Notes under the pieces: generated by a model
What the model was told of the DNA's origin: nothing
What the model saw: only the letters and a program-made list of their open reading frames with translations
Database searches by the model: none
Translations under genes and position numbers: made by a program
Assembly (NCBI GenBank): GCA_030734395.1
Contig: JAUZTG010000042.1
Span: forward strand, 434,001-498,000
Origin: Sarocladium kiliense
Taxonomy: Eukaryota; Ascomycota; Sordariomycetes; Hypocreales; Sarocladiaceae
Direction: 5' to 3'
Length of the DNA stretch: 64,000 nt
Part shown: one piece after another, positions 21,482 through 31,869 of the stretch
Layout: every line of letters starts with the position of its first letter
How positions within the stretch are numbered: the stretch's first letter is position 1

Positions 21482-23144
21482 TGTTGCTGTGTTGTTTACT
21501 TTTGTTTTGAAGTGTTTTAAGTTTAAGAGCGGTATGATTTGTTGTTCAAATGATGGCTTGTGTTCTGGTTGTTTCTAATGTACATCTTGGACCGACGGAT
21601 GAGGCTCTTTTATAGACGCAAGTCATCGCAGAGATTTGATATCTGTATAGACTTATTCTTGCCACTCTTGACTTTGCTTCGAAGATCATCGACTTCCGTT
21701 AGTCGAAGGAGATTGTTCAAACGAAGGTATGTGATCGTCACTTCTCATCATGACGTTGAAGCTCAAGTTGCCTCCATGGAGACAGCCAGCGCAACCTGTG
21801 CTCGGCTGTAAAGCAGCGATTTGTTTCCTCACGTAAGTGGCACAGAGAGATTCCACCAGTCGATGCATTTTGAACTTTGTATAAGGTCATCCTCCACCAG
21901 TTCAAACTGCAAAGAGGAAGATGAATGACAATCGCTGGAGTCAGGCTTCAGCTCGTCGTTTCATCAACAGACTTCTTGCATAGTACCACACGGGTTGCCG
22001 AAAGGAGTGATTCTCAGGACATCGCGGGGCCTGACATATTGGCGGGCGAATAGAAATACTCCGCATTGCTTGCCTTATGATCGGCGAGCTGAAGAATCGC
22101 GTGGCACTATGCAGCATAAGCTATCTTGATGACGTCTGTCGTCGGTCAGATCTGCAGGGTCTTTCAGGATCGAAGCAGACGAAGTTGCCTTGTCGCACTG
22201 CGCTACCAGCACTTCGCATCGCCTATTGGTACAAAGCAAGCTTCCGACTAATGGAACCAGATCTCTTCGCTTGTTTCAAGTCCATTGATTGGCGTTGCCC
22301 TGCAGCTTCGTATTATGCTAGCCGTGGCGACATGTCCACCACAACGTGCAAGTTGAGGCTCTCTCTAGGCAGTAATAATGGAAAGATCTGCCTTGACAAA
22401 CGGAAATATCGGCACGATCGGAAAAGCAGTGAAGAGTAGCATTGCAATGCACGAGTGGTCATTATAGGATAAAACGGCGATGATCGCGCGCAGTATACAC
22501 GAATTGCCCGATTTGGGGTTGCGATTCTTCAGCTAGTGATCCTTCGCACTCTATGATGAAGCGCAGCTCCTCCACAGATACTGCTAAACCTACGAGCTCA
22601 ATCTCCGTAATAGATTGGGCTACTTTCGGCCGGAAGCAACCTTGTTAGGACGCCAGAGGGGCCTTGTTGGGTCGTGTCACTTCATCGCGGCGTCGCCTCT
22701 CGCCTCCTCCACCGCAGCTGAGCTGAACCCTCCATCATCATTTCAGACCCACGTGTCGTAATGGCCTGTAGTGACAGGAATCTTGCATACCATCTTGCAT
22801 GGCTCGACTCATGTTCGCCTGGAGGTCGCGATGTGAGCATTAGATCTTCCTCTTGCGCCACTCGGCTCGTCGGCACACAATGTGCAGCATGAGTTCCAGT
22901 GAGGCTGAACGCTTTTCGTCATACAGTAAGTCGGGCTGTCGACGCTCCGACTCTTTGTACTCTGTGGCAGAGTGATCAGTCCGCTGGTCGCTCTTATTGG
23001 TCGACTTGGAACAGTCAGAGCCGTCATTGGGACCATGCCTCTCAGGCGCAGCTATTTGCGCTGGCTGCCCAATTAGCTATGTGCAAGGCTTCGGAATTCT
23101 GTCGTATCGCGATTGAATTCGTATCAGGTCGAAGAGAGATTGGC
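21482..23144. other. Intergenic, about 1.7 kb, no supported gene
   Basis: Apart from the TATA box at 21607-21614 nothing is assigned. An ATG-started open frame at 22077-22439 (+, 120 aa) has no recognisable motif, signal peptide or neighbour support and is left uncalled. Confidence 0.4.
21607..21614 (-). promoter_or_regulatory. TATA box of the ten-cysteine peptide gene
   Basis: TATAAAAG on the minus strand, about 126 nt upstream of the ATG at 21481, a normal distance for a fungal TATA promoter of an inducible gene. Confidence 0.5.
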
Positions 23145-24428
23145 TCACCACCGGCCACATACGTTCTGCCTCTCGTCAGTACCGCCTAATCCAGGAAGAA
23201 GACATGTACTCACCTTTCGACGCTGCATGAACTCTGCATACAGAGAGTTCCAGATCTCCCGATCCAAGCAGTTCTTCTCCTTGTTCTTCTCCCTCTTGCA
23301 ATTCGGCTGGTGTTTCCTCCTCAACCCTTCCTCATCCTGCACCCACGGCTTCGGCACTGGCCAATCCGAAAAGTGAACAAGCTTCGTCTCATCAATGATA
23401 GCTTGCGGATCCCACTTCTCAACGTCGGTTCCGAGATACATCTTGTGGTCTTTCGAACGGAATTCCGCGGTGAGTAGAGCGTATGGCCTGTGCGGGAGAA
23501 CGGCTGCGCTGTTGCCATAGAGCTTGTTGACAAGTTCCATGTCGAACTCATCGTCTCTCGCGTTATCGATCAGGTTTTGAAGGCGGTTGAACTCGAATTC
23601 GCTGGGTTGAAGCAACATGATGTGCGTGGAGAGGATCTTCTTTGGTGGCTTCTCCTTCATCAACCAGTATGCTCGGGGCATGGCAATCGGACATGGTGGC
23701 ATGAAGAACAGCTCGTCCATGCTCTGGAGCAGGAGCGCATCGGAGTCGAAGGCTATGACGCGGTCGTACTGCGTCTGGTTGAAAGCAAGGAGCTTCGTGT
23801 ACGAGTCGGCCCAGGTGACTGTTTCTTGTAAGTGCTTTTTCCGAACCTGCTCTTGACCTCGATTTGACCTACGCTCCCGATTTTCGCGATGTTGCACCTC
23901 AACTGGGACAAGCTTTCCATCGTATTCGTCTCGAACTTTGATCAACAGGTTTTTGCTCCGCCCTTTAGACTCCTTTATGTCTGGGTCAGGCAACATGTAG
24001 TCTGGGTACATCAACACTCGATCGGCCTGACTGCCTAGTTTGTGTAGGGTCTCGAATACCATAGCCGCGTTACAGAGGTAATCGGCATTCGTAACATATT
24101 GTACGTAAGCAAAGCGCGACCAGTCGACCGAACCCTGGAAGGGTAACCTGTCCAGAGGATCTGTATTCGAGGGTGAAGTGAGGTGTAGAGCTGATGCATC
24201 CGTCGGATTTGCGCCAGCAACTAATTGCTCTTGCTCTTGCTTGTCTTCTCGGTGGTCGTCCAAGGTAATTGTAGCCGGCGACTGCTTCGTACTTGTGCCA
24301 TGTTGGTCTGGTCGAGCTCCAATGAGGCTGTGGCGATCGAGTTCGTAGCCCTTTTGATGCGCCAGAAGCATAAGAATGATCGTAGCAGCAATGAAGCCAA
24401 TCAGGACGCGAACCTGTCGTGACAACAT
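23145..24428 (-). CDS. GNT1-like N-acetylglucosaminyltransferase (GT8-related)
   Basis: Type II Golgi membrane protein resembling yeast Gnt1, which caps N-glycan mannoses with GlcNAc. Three exons, 24428-23873, 23824-23214 and 23165-23145, give 395 aa. The ATG giving MLSRQVRVLIGF is chosen; a signal anchor (VLIGFIAATIILMLLAH) follows. Family landmarks: FAYVQYVTNADYLCNAAMVF, TWADSYTKLLAFNQTQYDRV, then the DxD in IAFDSDALLLQSMDELF, and VHFSDWPVPKPW near the end. Two introns of 48 bp each are in frame and stop-free. The first (23872-23825, GTAGGT donor) removes a basic insert just before TVTWADSY. The second (23213-23166, GTGAGT donor, ACTGACG branch) gives a tail FMQRRKNVCGRW, close to the usual RRK.VCG ending. 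The first intron is less certain than the second. Confidence 0.85.
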   Translation of the reverse strand: MLSRQVRVLIGFIAATIILMLLAHQKGYELDRHSLIGARPDQHGTSTKQSPATITLDDHREDKQEQEQLVAGANPTDASALHLTSPSNTDPLDRLPFQGSVDWSRFAYVQYVTNADYLCNAAMVFETLHKLGSQADRVLMYPDYMLPDPDIKESKGRSKNLLIKVRDEYDGKLVPVEVQHRENRERRSNRGQEQVRKKHLQETVTWADSYTKLLAFNQTQYDRVIAFDSDALLLQSMDELFFMPPCPIAMPRAYWLMKEKPPKKILSTHIMLLQPSEFEFNRLQNLIDNARDDEFDMELVNKLYGNSAAVLPHRPYALLTAEFRSKDHKMYLGTDVEKWDPQAIIDETKLVHFSDWPVPKPWVQDEEGLRRKHQPNCKREKNKEKNCLDREIWNSLYAEFMQRRKVSTCLLPGLGGTDERQNVCGRW

Positions 24429-25324
24429 GATGATTGAAGCCGGCTGACCCGGTGTTTCGAATCGGTGAGGCTTCACCTATCTCAGCGCCTGATGAACAAG
24501 CGTCTTTCTCAAGATCAAACCAAGAAAACCATCTTGATCAACTGCGCGGCAGTCTGAGGAGAAGAAACAAGAGACAATCCTGGGGAAGAGTGTCCAAAAG
24601 CAAGACATTCCGTCTTCCATTCCAGCCAGCACGCCATGAGGAGCGCTAACAAGTCCTACATTCAGGACCATCATCCCATCTCCTTCACTAATAATACAGT
24701 TCTGCATGGTCCTATCCGCCCCTTGCATACTTCTTCTTGGCCCCCCTCGATCCTTCTTCGGGAGCGGGGACAATACGCCGCAAAAAGGACGATCATTACA
24801 CAAAAAAAGCAACCCGAGCGAGTGCCGCAAATGAAGTGTCACGTCCCAAGTTGCTTGCAGTCTTGCCGCGCTACACTAACAAGCCTTGTGGCGTCAAAGA
24901 GTCGCTTTGGTTCGCTAGGCGCCAGGTCCCGCGGGTCCAAGAAACGGGGGCAGACGTCCCGTGCCGGCTTCTGCTGTCATTCGCCGAGATGCCACGTCCG
25001 TAGAACGTGCGAAGGTGAGCAAATGAGATGTGGGTACGTTCTCGCGTGGTGTGGCGCCGGATACTACGGTCTGTCTATGGGAATGTGAAGGCGTGTCTTC
25101 TTCGCGATGGCACGGTCTAGGAGTGGTTCTGTCTCTAGTGGCTTTGATGAGTAGCCCAAGCTTTGCCATTGCTTTCACTAAAACTATGTTGCAGAGCGAC
25201 TCTTCAGGGCTTCGAAACCCGACTCGAGTACTCCCCGCTGCTTACTCTCGCAACTGCCCGATCACAGACTTCTACTTGCCGGGCCCAAGAGGCTGATTTC
25301 CTTACGTATCATCGCATTTCGTAT
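24429..25324. other. Intergenic, no gene seen
   Basis: Upstream region of the GNT1-like gene and downstream region of the isomerase. Open frames here are short, without ATG support or recognisable motifs. Confidence 0.45.
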
Positions 25325-26320
25325 TCAGAGCGGGGGCCTCGCGACTAGAACATCGCCAGATCCCTGCAGCGTCAGCTCCCCATCTCCGTGGGGAATGACG
25401 ACCGTACTCCCTTTCTTCAAAGACGATTCCGTGCCACTGATAGTCTTCAAACTCATTGTTCCCTCAAGGACCACCATGATCCCAAACCCTGGCCCTAAAC
25501 TCATTTCGCCGTCAACCTGAGACCGATCGAGTCGGAAATAATCGCGAGATGCCTCCGCAACAGTTGGTCCAGAAGCTGTCGGGCCCGAGACTAAGCTTGC
25601 CATTTCTTCTGCTGACCGAGATGTAGATTCAACAGCTGTTAATGCCGTTGGGAAGCCGAGTCCAAGATGTCCATCCTTCTCTCCATCGATCGCGAAACCT
25701 TTCCATTCAAGCAAAACCGATAGATCTTCTGGCTCTTGCAATTCGACGATCAGGATGCCCTCGCCAATCGCATGGAGCATCCCTGGAGGCACATACACTG
25801 TCTGGTGAGGCTGAACAGGAATCTTGTGCATGTGAGAGAGGAGCTCTTCAACGTTCTGCGTGTTCACCCACTCCAGGAGCTGATCCTTTGGGATGTCTTC
25901 CTTCAGTCCTAGATGAATCTCTCCGCCTGTGAGCATATACCAAGCTTCAGCCTTGCCATGCTTTCGGTCCAGATGCTTCTTCGCCCAATCAACATGCGGA
26001 TGTGCGTGAACTGGTAGTCTCTGTCCAGCATCTAGAAGCTTGAACAATAGCTTGGTGTCCACGCCGTACTTATCCAGATGCTCTCTGCCGAGCCAGAACT
26101 CAGGGTCAGCGGCAACAGCATCCGCGAGCAAGCGGCCGTCTGGCAAAGTCGTCATGCCAATCTTAGAGTCTGCGCAGCCATTGCAGCAGGTTGTCGAAGC
26201 GACCCAATCCTCGGGCTGATACGCATCGGATGGGCCTGCCGATCGGAGAGCATCGATTTGAGAACCGCCCTTGTAGAAACGGTCCTTTGGCTGGTTGGAT
26301 GACAGAATGATAGGCGCCAT
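25325..26320 (-). CDS. Mannose-6-phosphate isomerase, bacterial class I type
   Basis: Cupin-fold zinc enzyme interconverting mannose 6-phosphate and fructose 6-phosphate. Intronless, 331 aa from the ATG giving MAPIILSSNQPKDRFYKGG; the frame extends slightly upstream only through a non-ATG codon. Zinc ligands are visible in LPVHAHPHVDWAKKH (HxH), GKAEAWYML (Glu) and PPGMLHAIGEG (His). FKLLDAGQRLPVHAHP and LLVELQEPEDLSVL-like text (ILIVELQEPEDLSVLLEW) match the short bacterial ManA class rather than the longer eukaryotic Pmi40 type of about 430 aa that makes GDP-mannose precursors. Fungi normally keep Pmi40 elsewhere, so this copy is probably catabolic and may derive from bacterial transfer. 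It is followed upstream by another intronless gene of bacterial aspect on the same strand. Confidence 0.88.
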   Translation of the reverse strand: MAPIILSSNQPKDRFYKGGSQIDALRSAGPSDAYQPEDWVASTTCCNGCADSKIGMTTLPDGRLLADAVAADPEFWLGREHLDKYGVDTKLLFKLLDAGQRLPVHAHPHVDWAKKHLDRKHGKAEAWYMLTGGEIHLGLKEDIPKDQLLEWVNTQNVEELLSHMHKIPVQPHQTVYVPPGMLHAIGEGILIVELQEPEDLSVLLEWKGFAIDGEKDGHLGLGFPTALTAVESTSRSAEEMASLVSGPTASGPTVAEASRDYFRLDRSQVDGEMSLGPGFGIMVVLEGTMSLKTISGTESSLKKGSTVVIPHGDGELTLQGSGDVLVARPPL

Positions 26321-26676
26321 GCTTGCAAGTAGGTCCAATGTGAATCCGATCAAGTTTAAAGATGCAAAAGCGTCAGAATGAAAGCCAAATCGAAGACCCC
26401 AAACTTTAACTCAACGTTCAAAGGCTTCAAAGCAACGACATCATTGTGGATTATCGTCTCCGCAGAATTGGGTCTACCAAGTGCGATGCTGACGGTGTAA
26501 GAGGCTGAAGCACGGAGGAAGCGGATCTCACTGATCCACCATAGGCTTGTCGATCAGAGAAACGGCTGCTTGGCTTTGTCTGCACAGTGATAAGCAATTA
26601 GGGCTTCATACTAGTAGACGAAAAATATATTTAGTTGCAGATGCCTTCTTAGGTTGAGGATGCTCCCTCATGATTG
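26321..26676. other. Short intergenic spacer
   Basis: 356 bp between two same-strand genes. It must hold the isomerase promoter and the terminator of the TPR gene; no motif stands out. Confidence 0.4.
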
Positions 26677-28362
26677 TCATAACTTCAGTGTTGTGCGCCG
26701 GCAGAAGCAAGACGACGTGATGCGAACGTCCGCCGCCTTCTGAGCTTCCTCGAGCGCTGGCTTAATCTCACCCGCCTCCTCAGTCCTCCCTAGCCGAACC
26801 AAACACTCATGATACCCATGCAATGCCCAAACATTCCGAGGATGGCGATGAGTCCTTGGGAGGGTATCATCAAGACCCAAGTCAGCTGCATAAACACCAA
26901 GCGCCTCTTCTGCATGGCCTTGCTCAAGTAACAGTGCTCCATATGCATGTCGCGTAGGCTGCATCCATCCCCACGGCTCATCGAACGGCAAGGAGTCGTA
27001 TCGTGAGATCGATTCGCGCAGGTGCGCAAAAGCGGTCTCGAAGTTGCCGCGACGATACTCCAATTCGCCGTCAAGCATTGCTTCTGCAACACCAAGAATA
27101 TCGACGCATTGGTTGTTGAACAGCGTCCGCGAGGGCTTGACATGAGGTACAGCCTTCAAGAACAGGCTACGCTGATGCTCTGCCTCCTTGATGCGGCCTT
27201 TTGCAGCGAGAGCGAGTCCCTTCGCATAGAGAATGAGGGCGGTGGTCACACAGTAAAGGTCTTGGTCCCGTGGAAGCGGGAGCTCAATTAGGTCAGACCA
27301 GCGACCGAAGCGGACATAGGCATGAACGCGCATGGCGAGAAAGCTCTCCAGCCAGTCAGCCATAGGAGGTTGTTCGATGCGAAGTATGTCTTCGGAGATG
27401 GTGGCCTCCAGCTGTGTGACTGTCTCAAAGGCGACTCGAGACTGGCCCGACAACATCGCTGCATAGAGGCGGAAGTGGTAGTCGTGGCATCGGTACAGAG
27501 TGTAGAAGTTCATCGGTCCTTCGCGAGCGAGGAACCTTTCATCGGCAATGACAGCAGCAGAGTTAGCCTCTACAGCTCGGCTGTAATCGCCAACTAGAAT
27601 GTCGAGATGGCTCGGCATGTGACAGAGATGGCCCGAGTCAGGTATAAGATTCCGAAGATGATCAGCAGCAGGCATTGCCTCCTCAGGTGTAGAAGACATT
27701 TCCATGAGATGAATGTAAAAATGGAGCAACCCAGGGTGTTTCGAAGCGCCGTCAGCAGCCAAACCACGATCAAGTACGCGTTTGATGTCGACGGTGCGTG
27801 CCATTGATGCCGGCTTCCCCGTATCAAGCTCCCACAGCTGCCATGGGGTCAAGTTCATCATAGCATCAGCATACAAGGCGGCGATATCAAGATCATCAGG
27901 ATAAGATTCGTAGACCTTGCTCATAGCGTCCGCATACTCACGATTCCAAAGTGAGCAGTTGGTCTTTGAAGGTTCCTGATCCCTTGGATAGCGGAAGGCA
28001 AGAGCTTCTATGAGTGCTCGCTCAACCGGCAACGCATTTGAGCGCTCTGCAATCTTCCTTGCCTTCTGGATAGTATCGTGGGTCTCATTTATCGTATCAG
28101 CTCGCTCCTTGGTGCTGAATAAGCTCCAAGGTTTGTTGTAGTTGGGTCCCAGCGCGTAGGCAAGACCCCAATATGCTATCGCGCAGTCCTGATCGTACGA
28201 GACAGCCTTCTGGAAGCACCTGGCTGCTTCTTCATGGTTGAATCCATACGACCAGATGAGACCACGGTCAAACCAAGTCTGGGCATCGCTGCTGCTGGTG
28301 CCGATGGGTCGATGGAAGGTGCCGAGGTTGTAGTACTCGGCCACTTCCTGTGTCGTGGACAT
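26677..28362 (-). CDS. TPR-repeat protein of bacterial-like family
   Basis: Intronless gene for 561 aa. It begins YYNLGTFHRPIGTSSSDAQTWFDRGLIWSYGFNHEEAARCF, a tetratricopeptide start in which a grouped input is followed by a helical repeat; further TPR units follow (AIAYWGLAYALGPNYNKPW, AMPAADHLRNLIPDSGHLCHMPSHLDIL, AKGRIKEAEHQRSLFLKAV, RRGNFETAFAHLRESISRYD, EQGHAEEALGVYAADL). The GHLCHMPSHLDILVGDY segment resembles the GHL.HMPSHI...G.Y motif of many bacterial TPR proteins. No signal peptide. Residues 200-300 are rich in His and aromatic residues, so a metal or ligand site is possible but not shown. The function is unknown. Next to the bacterial-type isomerase, it raises the idea of joint acquisition. 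Confidence 0.8.
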   Translation of the reverse strand: MSTTQEVAEYYNLGTFHRPIGTSSSDAQTWFDRGLIWSYGFNHEEAARCFQKAVSYDQDCAIAYWGLAYALGPNYNKPWSLFSTKERADTINETHDTIQKARKIAERSNALPVERALIEALAFRYPRDQEPSKTNCSLWNREYADAMSKVYESYPDDLDIAALYADAMMNLTPWQLWELDTGKPASMARTVDIKRVLDRGLAADGASKHPGLLHFYIHLMEMSSTPEEAMPAADHLRNLIPDSGHLCHMPSHLDILVGDYSRAVEANSAAVIADERFLAREGPMNFYTLYRCHDYHFRLYAAMLSGQSRVAFETVTQLEATISEDILRIEQPPMADWLESFLAMRVHAYVRFGRWSDLIELPLPRDQDLYCVTTALILYAKGLALAAKGRIKEAEHQRSLFLKAVPHVKPSRTLFNNQCVDILGVAEAMLDGELEYRRGNFETAFAHLRESISRYDSLPFDEPWGWMQPTRHAYGALLLEQGHAEEALGVYAADLGLDDTLPRTHRHPRNVWALHGYHECLVRLGRTEEAGEIKPALEEAQKAADVRITSSCFCRRTTLKL

Positions 28363-30126
28363 TCTTGATCATGCGGCAGAGAGAGCAATGCACGGCTACA
28401 GCCAGAGGAAAGATTTGAAGGAGACGGTGACTCTGAAAATGCCAGAGGGCGAGGTTGATGAAGGACGATGGAGTAGCCGCGGTGAGAGGCAGCGCACGTA
28501 CGTTGGGGAGGTCGACGGACAGTGTCTCACCACACACCTGGGGCTCCGCTTTCGGCCGCCGGCAAGTGGGCAGTCTCCGCCTAGCGAGCAGGGCCGTGTC
28601 AGGCCAGCGCATATTATTGCTGCACGCTATTCACCGCTGTTCACCGTGTCACCGAGGGTTGATGCCCAAGATGCATGGATTGATGCAAGTACGGCTATCT
28701 ATGTGGGATTGCTGCAATTCTGCATGTGTTCGACTGGCTGTGCCTCGAAGCCACCGGAGCCATATCGGAGGAGAGCTGAGGCGACGTGCTTGTCTTGGTG
28801 TATGTAAGTCGCAGGGAAAGCTGCAAGCGATCCATCACTTGATCACTTAATGAGATCATTCTTTCCTTATTCCAGTATTCTCATTGGGGTAGCAGATTAT
28901 GTGGTGCCAGTAGAACTCGGATCTCTAATGCTGTTGACTGCAGAAAGACGAATGCATCTCCCCTCCGATTTACGAATATTCGCATTGGTCTCGGAACGCG
29001 ATGGTAGCCCCCGGTAGTTGAGCCAATCGATCTTTGGGAAGGACATAGTTGGGGTCTTGTAAGAGGTGAGCCTCAGTCTTGCGTGTAGTGCTCCGTAGAT
29101 GGGGGCACAGCCGAAGCCGTGGCGGGAGACGGCTACGCAGGAGGAGCTGGCGTGGGTTAGTCGACCTGGAGTCGAGCTAGAGAGCAGGCGACAGCGCATG
29201 CTGTGCGACTACAGTAGGGATTAAAGAACCGTTCAAGCCATGACCGATGTGAACGCAAGGCAAGAGAGAACAGAGAACCAATAGAAGTTGGTCGCCCTTG
29301 CGAATCCCTGACATAAGCGCTTGTGCCCAGAAAGGAGGAGACTTTGTGCGGGAGGATATAATGGGGGTACCTTATTTTATGGGCTTGACGTGATCTGGTA
29401 TGCTGTGGCTCAGGGAACTGACTGGGGCATCAGCGCGGCACAGAAGGGGAGCCCTATGCTTGACTCTATAGCGAAGTCTCTCTCTTTTTGTGTAGTTTCC
29501 AGTCTTTCTTCCCTTGACGATTGACGGTCTTCTTATTGGCACTCACTAGTCTGCAGCTATACGGATTAGCATCACAACGGGGATCCTATGGTGTTTGGTT
29601 TGAGCAGTGGATAGCGTAGTCGAAGATGCGAATCCGTAAGTCCCTTCCGAAAGGGGTAGGCAAATGGGGCTTCTTAGACGCCGGATCCCTGCCCAAAGTC
29701 TCAGGGTTGAGTATTCACAGACTAGAGACCAATGCTTTGTACGGAGTAGTATCGAGTAGTTACAGTAATCGCTCGGTACCAGGCCAATAAGACCCTTTGA
29801 TGATGATTACCTTCGAATACTCACACTTTCCCAGAGTCGGCTGCCAAACCCATGGACTACAGCGCATTGTTGCGCTGCTTTGACGGCATCAGCAGCCTTC
29901 TGCTGACCATGTCAGATTATTCCGGGGTATCCGACGACTAGTAATAAACCAATCTTACTCTGGTGCCAGGATATGCTTCTCATATCAGCCCATTCATTAC
30001 CTTGCTGACACCCCATCACGATGTTCCAGGCATATTTTAGCTTCCAGGTTCCCTCTCTGTTTTCTTGCCTCTGGCATCGTATTTTTTTTTTTTTATGTAT
30101 ATGTTGCGTTCATTTCTACCATCATT
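28363..30126. promoter_or_regulatory. Divergent intergenic region, about 1.8 kb
   Basis: Lies between the TPR gene (-) and the acyltransferase gene (+). A poly-T run of about 13 nt sits at about 30082-30094, shortly before the acyltransferase start. No supported gene was found; open frames near 28355-28850 overlap the TPR start antisense and have no recognisable domain. Confidence 0.4.
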
Positions 30127-31697
30127 ATGGCGAATAAGCTGAACTTCCCTATTGTTCGCCCTCTGCATTTCTGGTGAGTCTCTCCATGATCAACAAGGGC
30201 AATGAACGATCACTAAATACGCGCGCTAGGGAGAGATGGGCGGACTCTCTGCACGAGACGGAGCAGTACTACTCCATGGCCTTGACAGCTCGATATGTCG
30301 CTAGAAACCCAACCGACAATGTAGGCGTCGACGCCCAGCACATCTATGCTGCCCTCACGACCCTTATCCAGCGACATGGAGCGCTCAGGGTCGGCATCGC
30401 CAGGAACGCCAAGCGCAAGGCTTTCTTCACGCACATCCCTCAGCTTGACCTGCGCAAACACGTCACCTTTAAGACTCTCGCCTGCCCTGGGCGGAAGGAG
30501 TACGAGGCGGCACTACTCGAACTCCTGGCAGCTGAGCATGATCACCCGTGGCCGGACCAGCCGACGACACCCCCTTGGAAACTCATCGTGGTCCAACCTC
30601 AGGTAGATGGATGGGGGGAGGGTCCGCCTAAGCAAGACTTCGCCTTCTTCAGCCACCACGCCATCATGGACGGTACCAGTGTGCGCCTCCTGCAGGAGCA
30701 CTTCCTCGCAGCTCTCAATGCCGTCCCGCTATCAAAGGCCAACGGGACTACGGCTGGCGAACACAGCTATATCCTCGAATTCCCAGACAAGGCTGAGATC
30801 CCCCCACCACGCGAAGAGGTAATCCCTGCCTCCCTCAGGAAACGCTTTCTTACAAAGGAAATGTGGCAGTACTACGGCCCGAAAGCACTCAAGAAGACAC
30901 CCACGCCAGTCTGGCGCGGTGAAAAGGTCAAACTCAACAAAGCCGTCAAGACTCGCTTCGCCCTCATGCAAGTCCCAGGCGAGACAGTGAAGACTCTTCT
31001 CAGGGCGTGTCGCGACCATGGCGCCACAGTAACGGGCCTTGTTCATGCTTTACTACTAGCCTCGCTTGCTCAGAGGCTGACCCAGGAAGAGGCAGTCTCA
31101 TTCCATTCGGAGACATATATCGACTATCGTTTCCTGCCGCAGAAGAACATCGGGGACGTGCAGAAGGTCTACGGTGACAAGCTCGCCAACTGCTTCGCCA
31201 CGAGCTACGAGAAACATCGGCGAGAGGCCGTCTCTGCTTTCCGTGCCGAGAACCGGGACCTAGATGCTCTCATCTGGTCCAACGCTCAACGCGTGACGGA
31301 GATGATCCGTGAGAAGCGAGATTCCCTCCCGTTGGACGACATGGTGAGCCTGATCAAGTTCATCCCGGATCTGGATCATGAGTTCCGGAGTTGGGACGGT
31401 GGGGACAGGCGGGCTTCCTGGTCTCTGAGCAACTTGGTAGTTCTGGGCAAGGAGAAGAAGGAAGCTGGTGGTGAGGAGGACGAGAAGTGGAAGATCGATT
31501 GGGCCATGTTCCACCAGGGAGCAGAGGCGGCGGCACCAGCGGTGAATGTGAACATGGTGAGCGTGGCGGACGGTCCTTTAGTGGTCAATTTCACTTGGCT
31601 TGAAGGAGTAGTGCCGGACGAGCTCGTGGCCGGGGTCGTGAGCGATTTCGAGAAGTGGATGGCGGGATTCGCGGCCGAGGGACGCTTTTCCAATTGA
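30127..31697 (+). CDS. Alcohol acetyltransferase-like acyltransferase (AATase / condensation fold)
   Basis: CoA-dependent acyltransferase of the BAHD/condensation superfamily, closest in look to fungal alcohol O-acetyltransferases. Exons 30127-30173 and 30230-31697 give 504 aa. The short first exon encodes MANKLNFPIVRPLHF; splicing (56-bp intron, GTGAGT donor, CACTAAATAC branch) gives PLHFWERWADSLHETEQYYS, where the usual start of the fold (R..G.LE.Y) is recognisable. The catalytic HxxxD is in FFSHHAIMDGTSVRLLQ. A DFGWG motif, found in plant BAHD enzymes, is not seen, as in other AATases. The C-terminal part has a charged insert (GKEKKEAGGEEDEKW). The 3' end faces that of a P450 gene 172 bp away. 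Acceptor unknown: an alcohol or hydroxylated product of the P450 is possible. Confidence 0.85.
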
Positions 31698-31869
31698 ATC
31701 AAGGGGCCAAGGGTTCGCCAGTGTAATGCATGAAGATGATAATAGTCCTGTTTCCCAAGCAATATACTCCTCAAAGTACAGGTATGCACGGATTGGATGA
31801 AATATAGCTTATCCTGGTCAAGCTAGTCTTGTGTTAAAGTATACGGATGTCAGCTGTCGTACTTCTGCG

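Noticed and set aside
22077..22439. 120-aa ATG-started frame on the + strand
   Set aside because: Composition looks random, no domain, no promoter signal; left uncalled.
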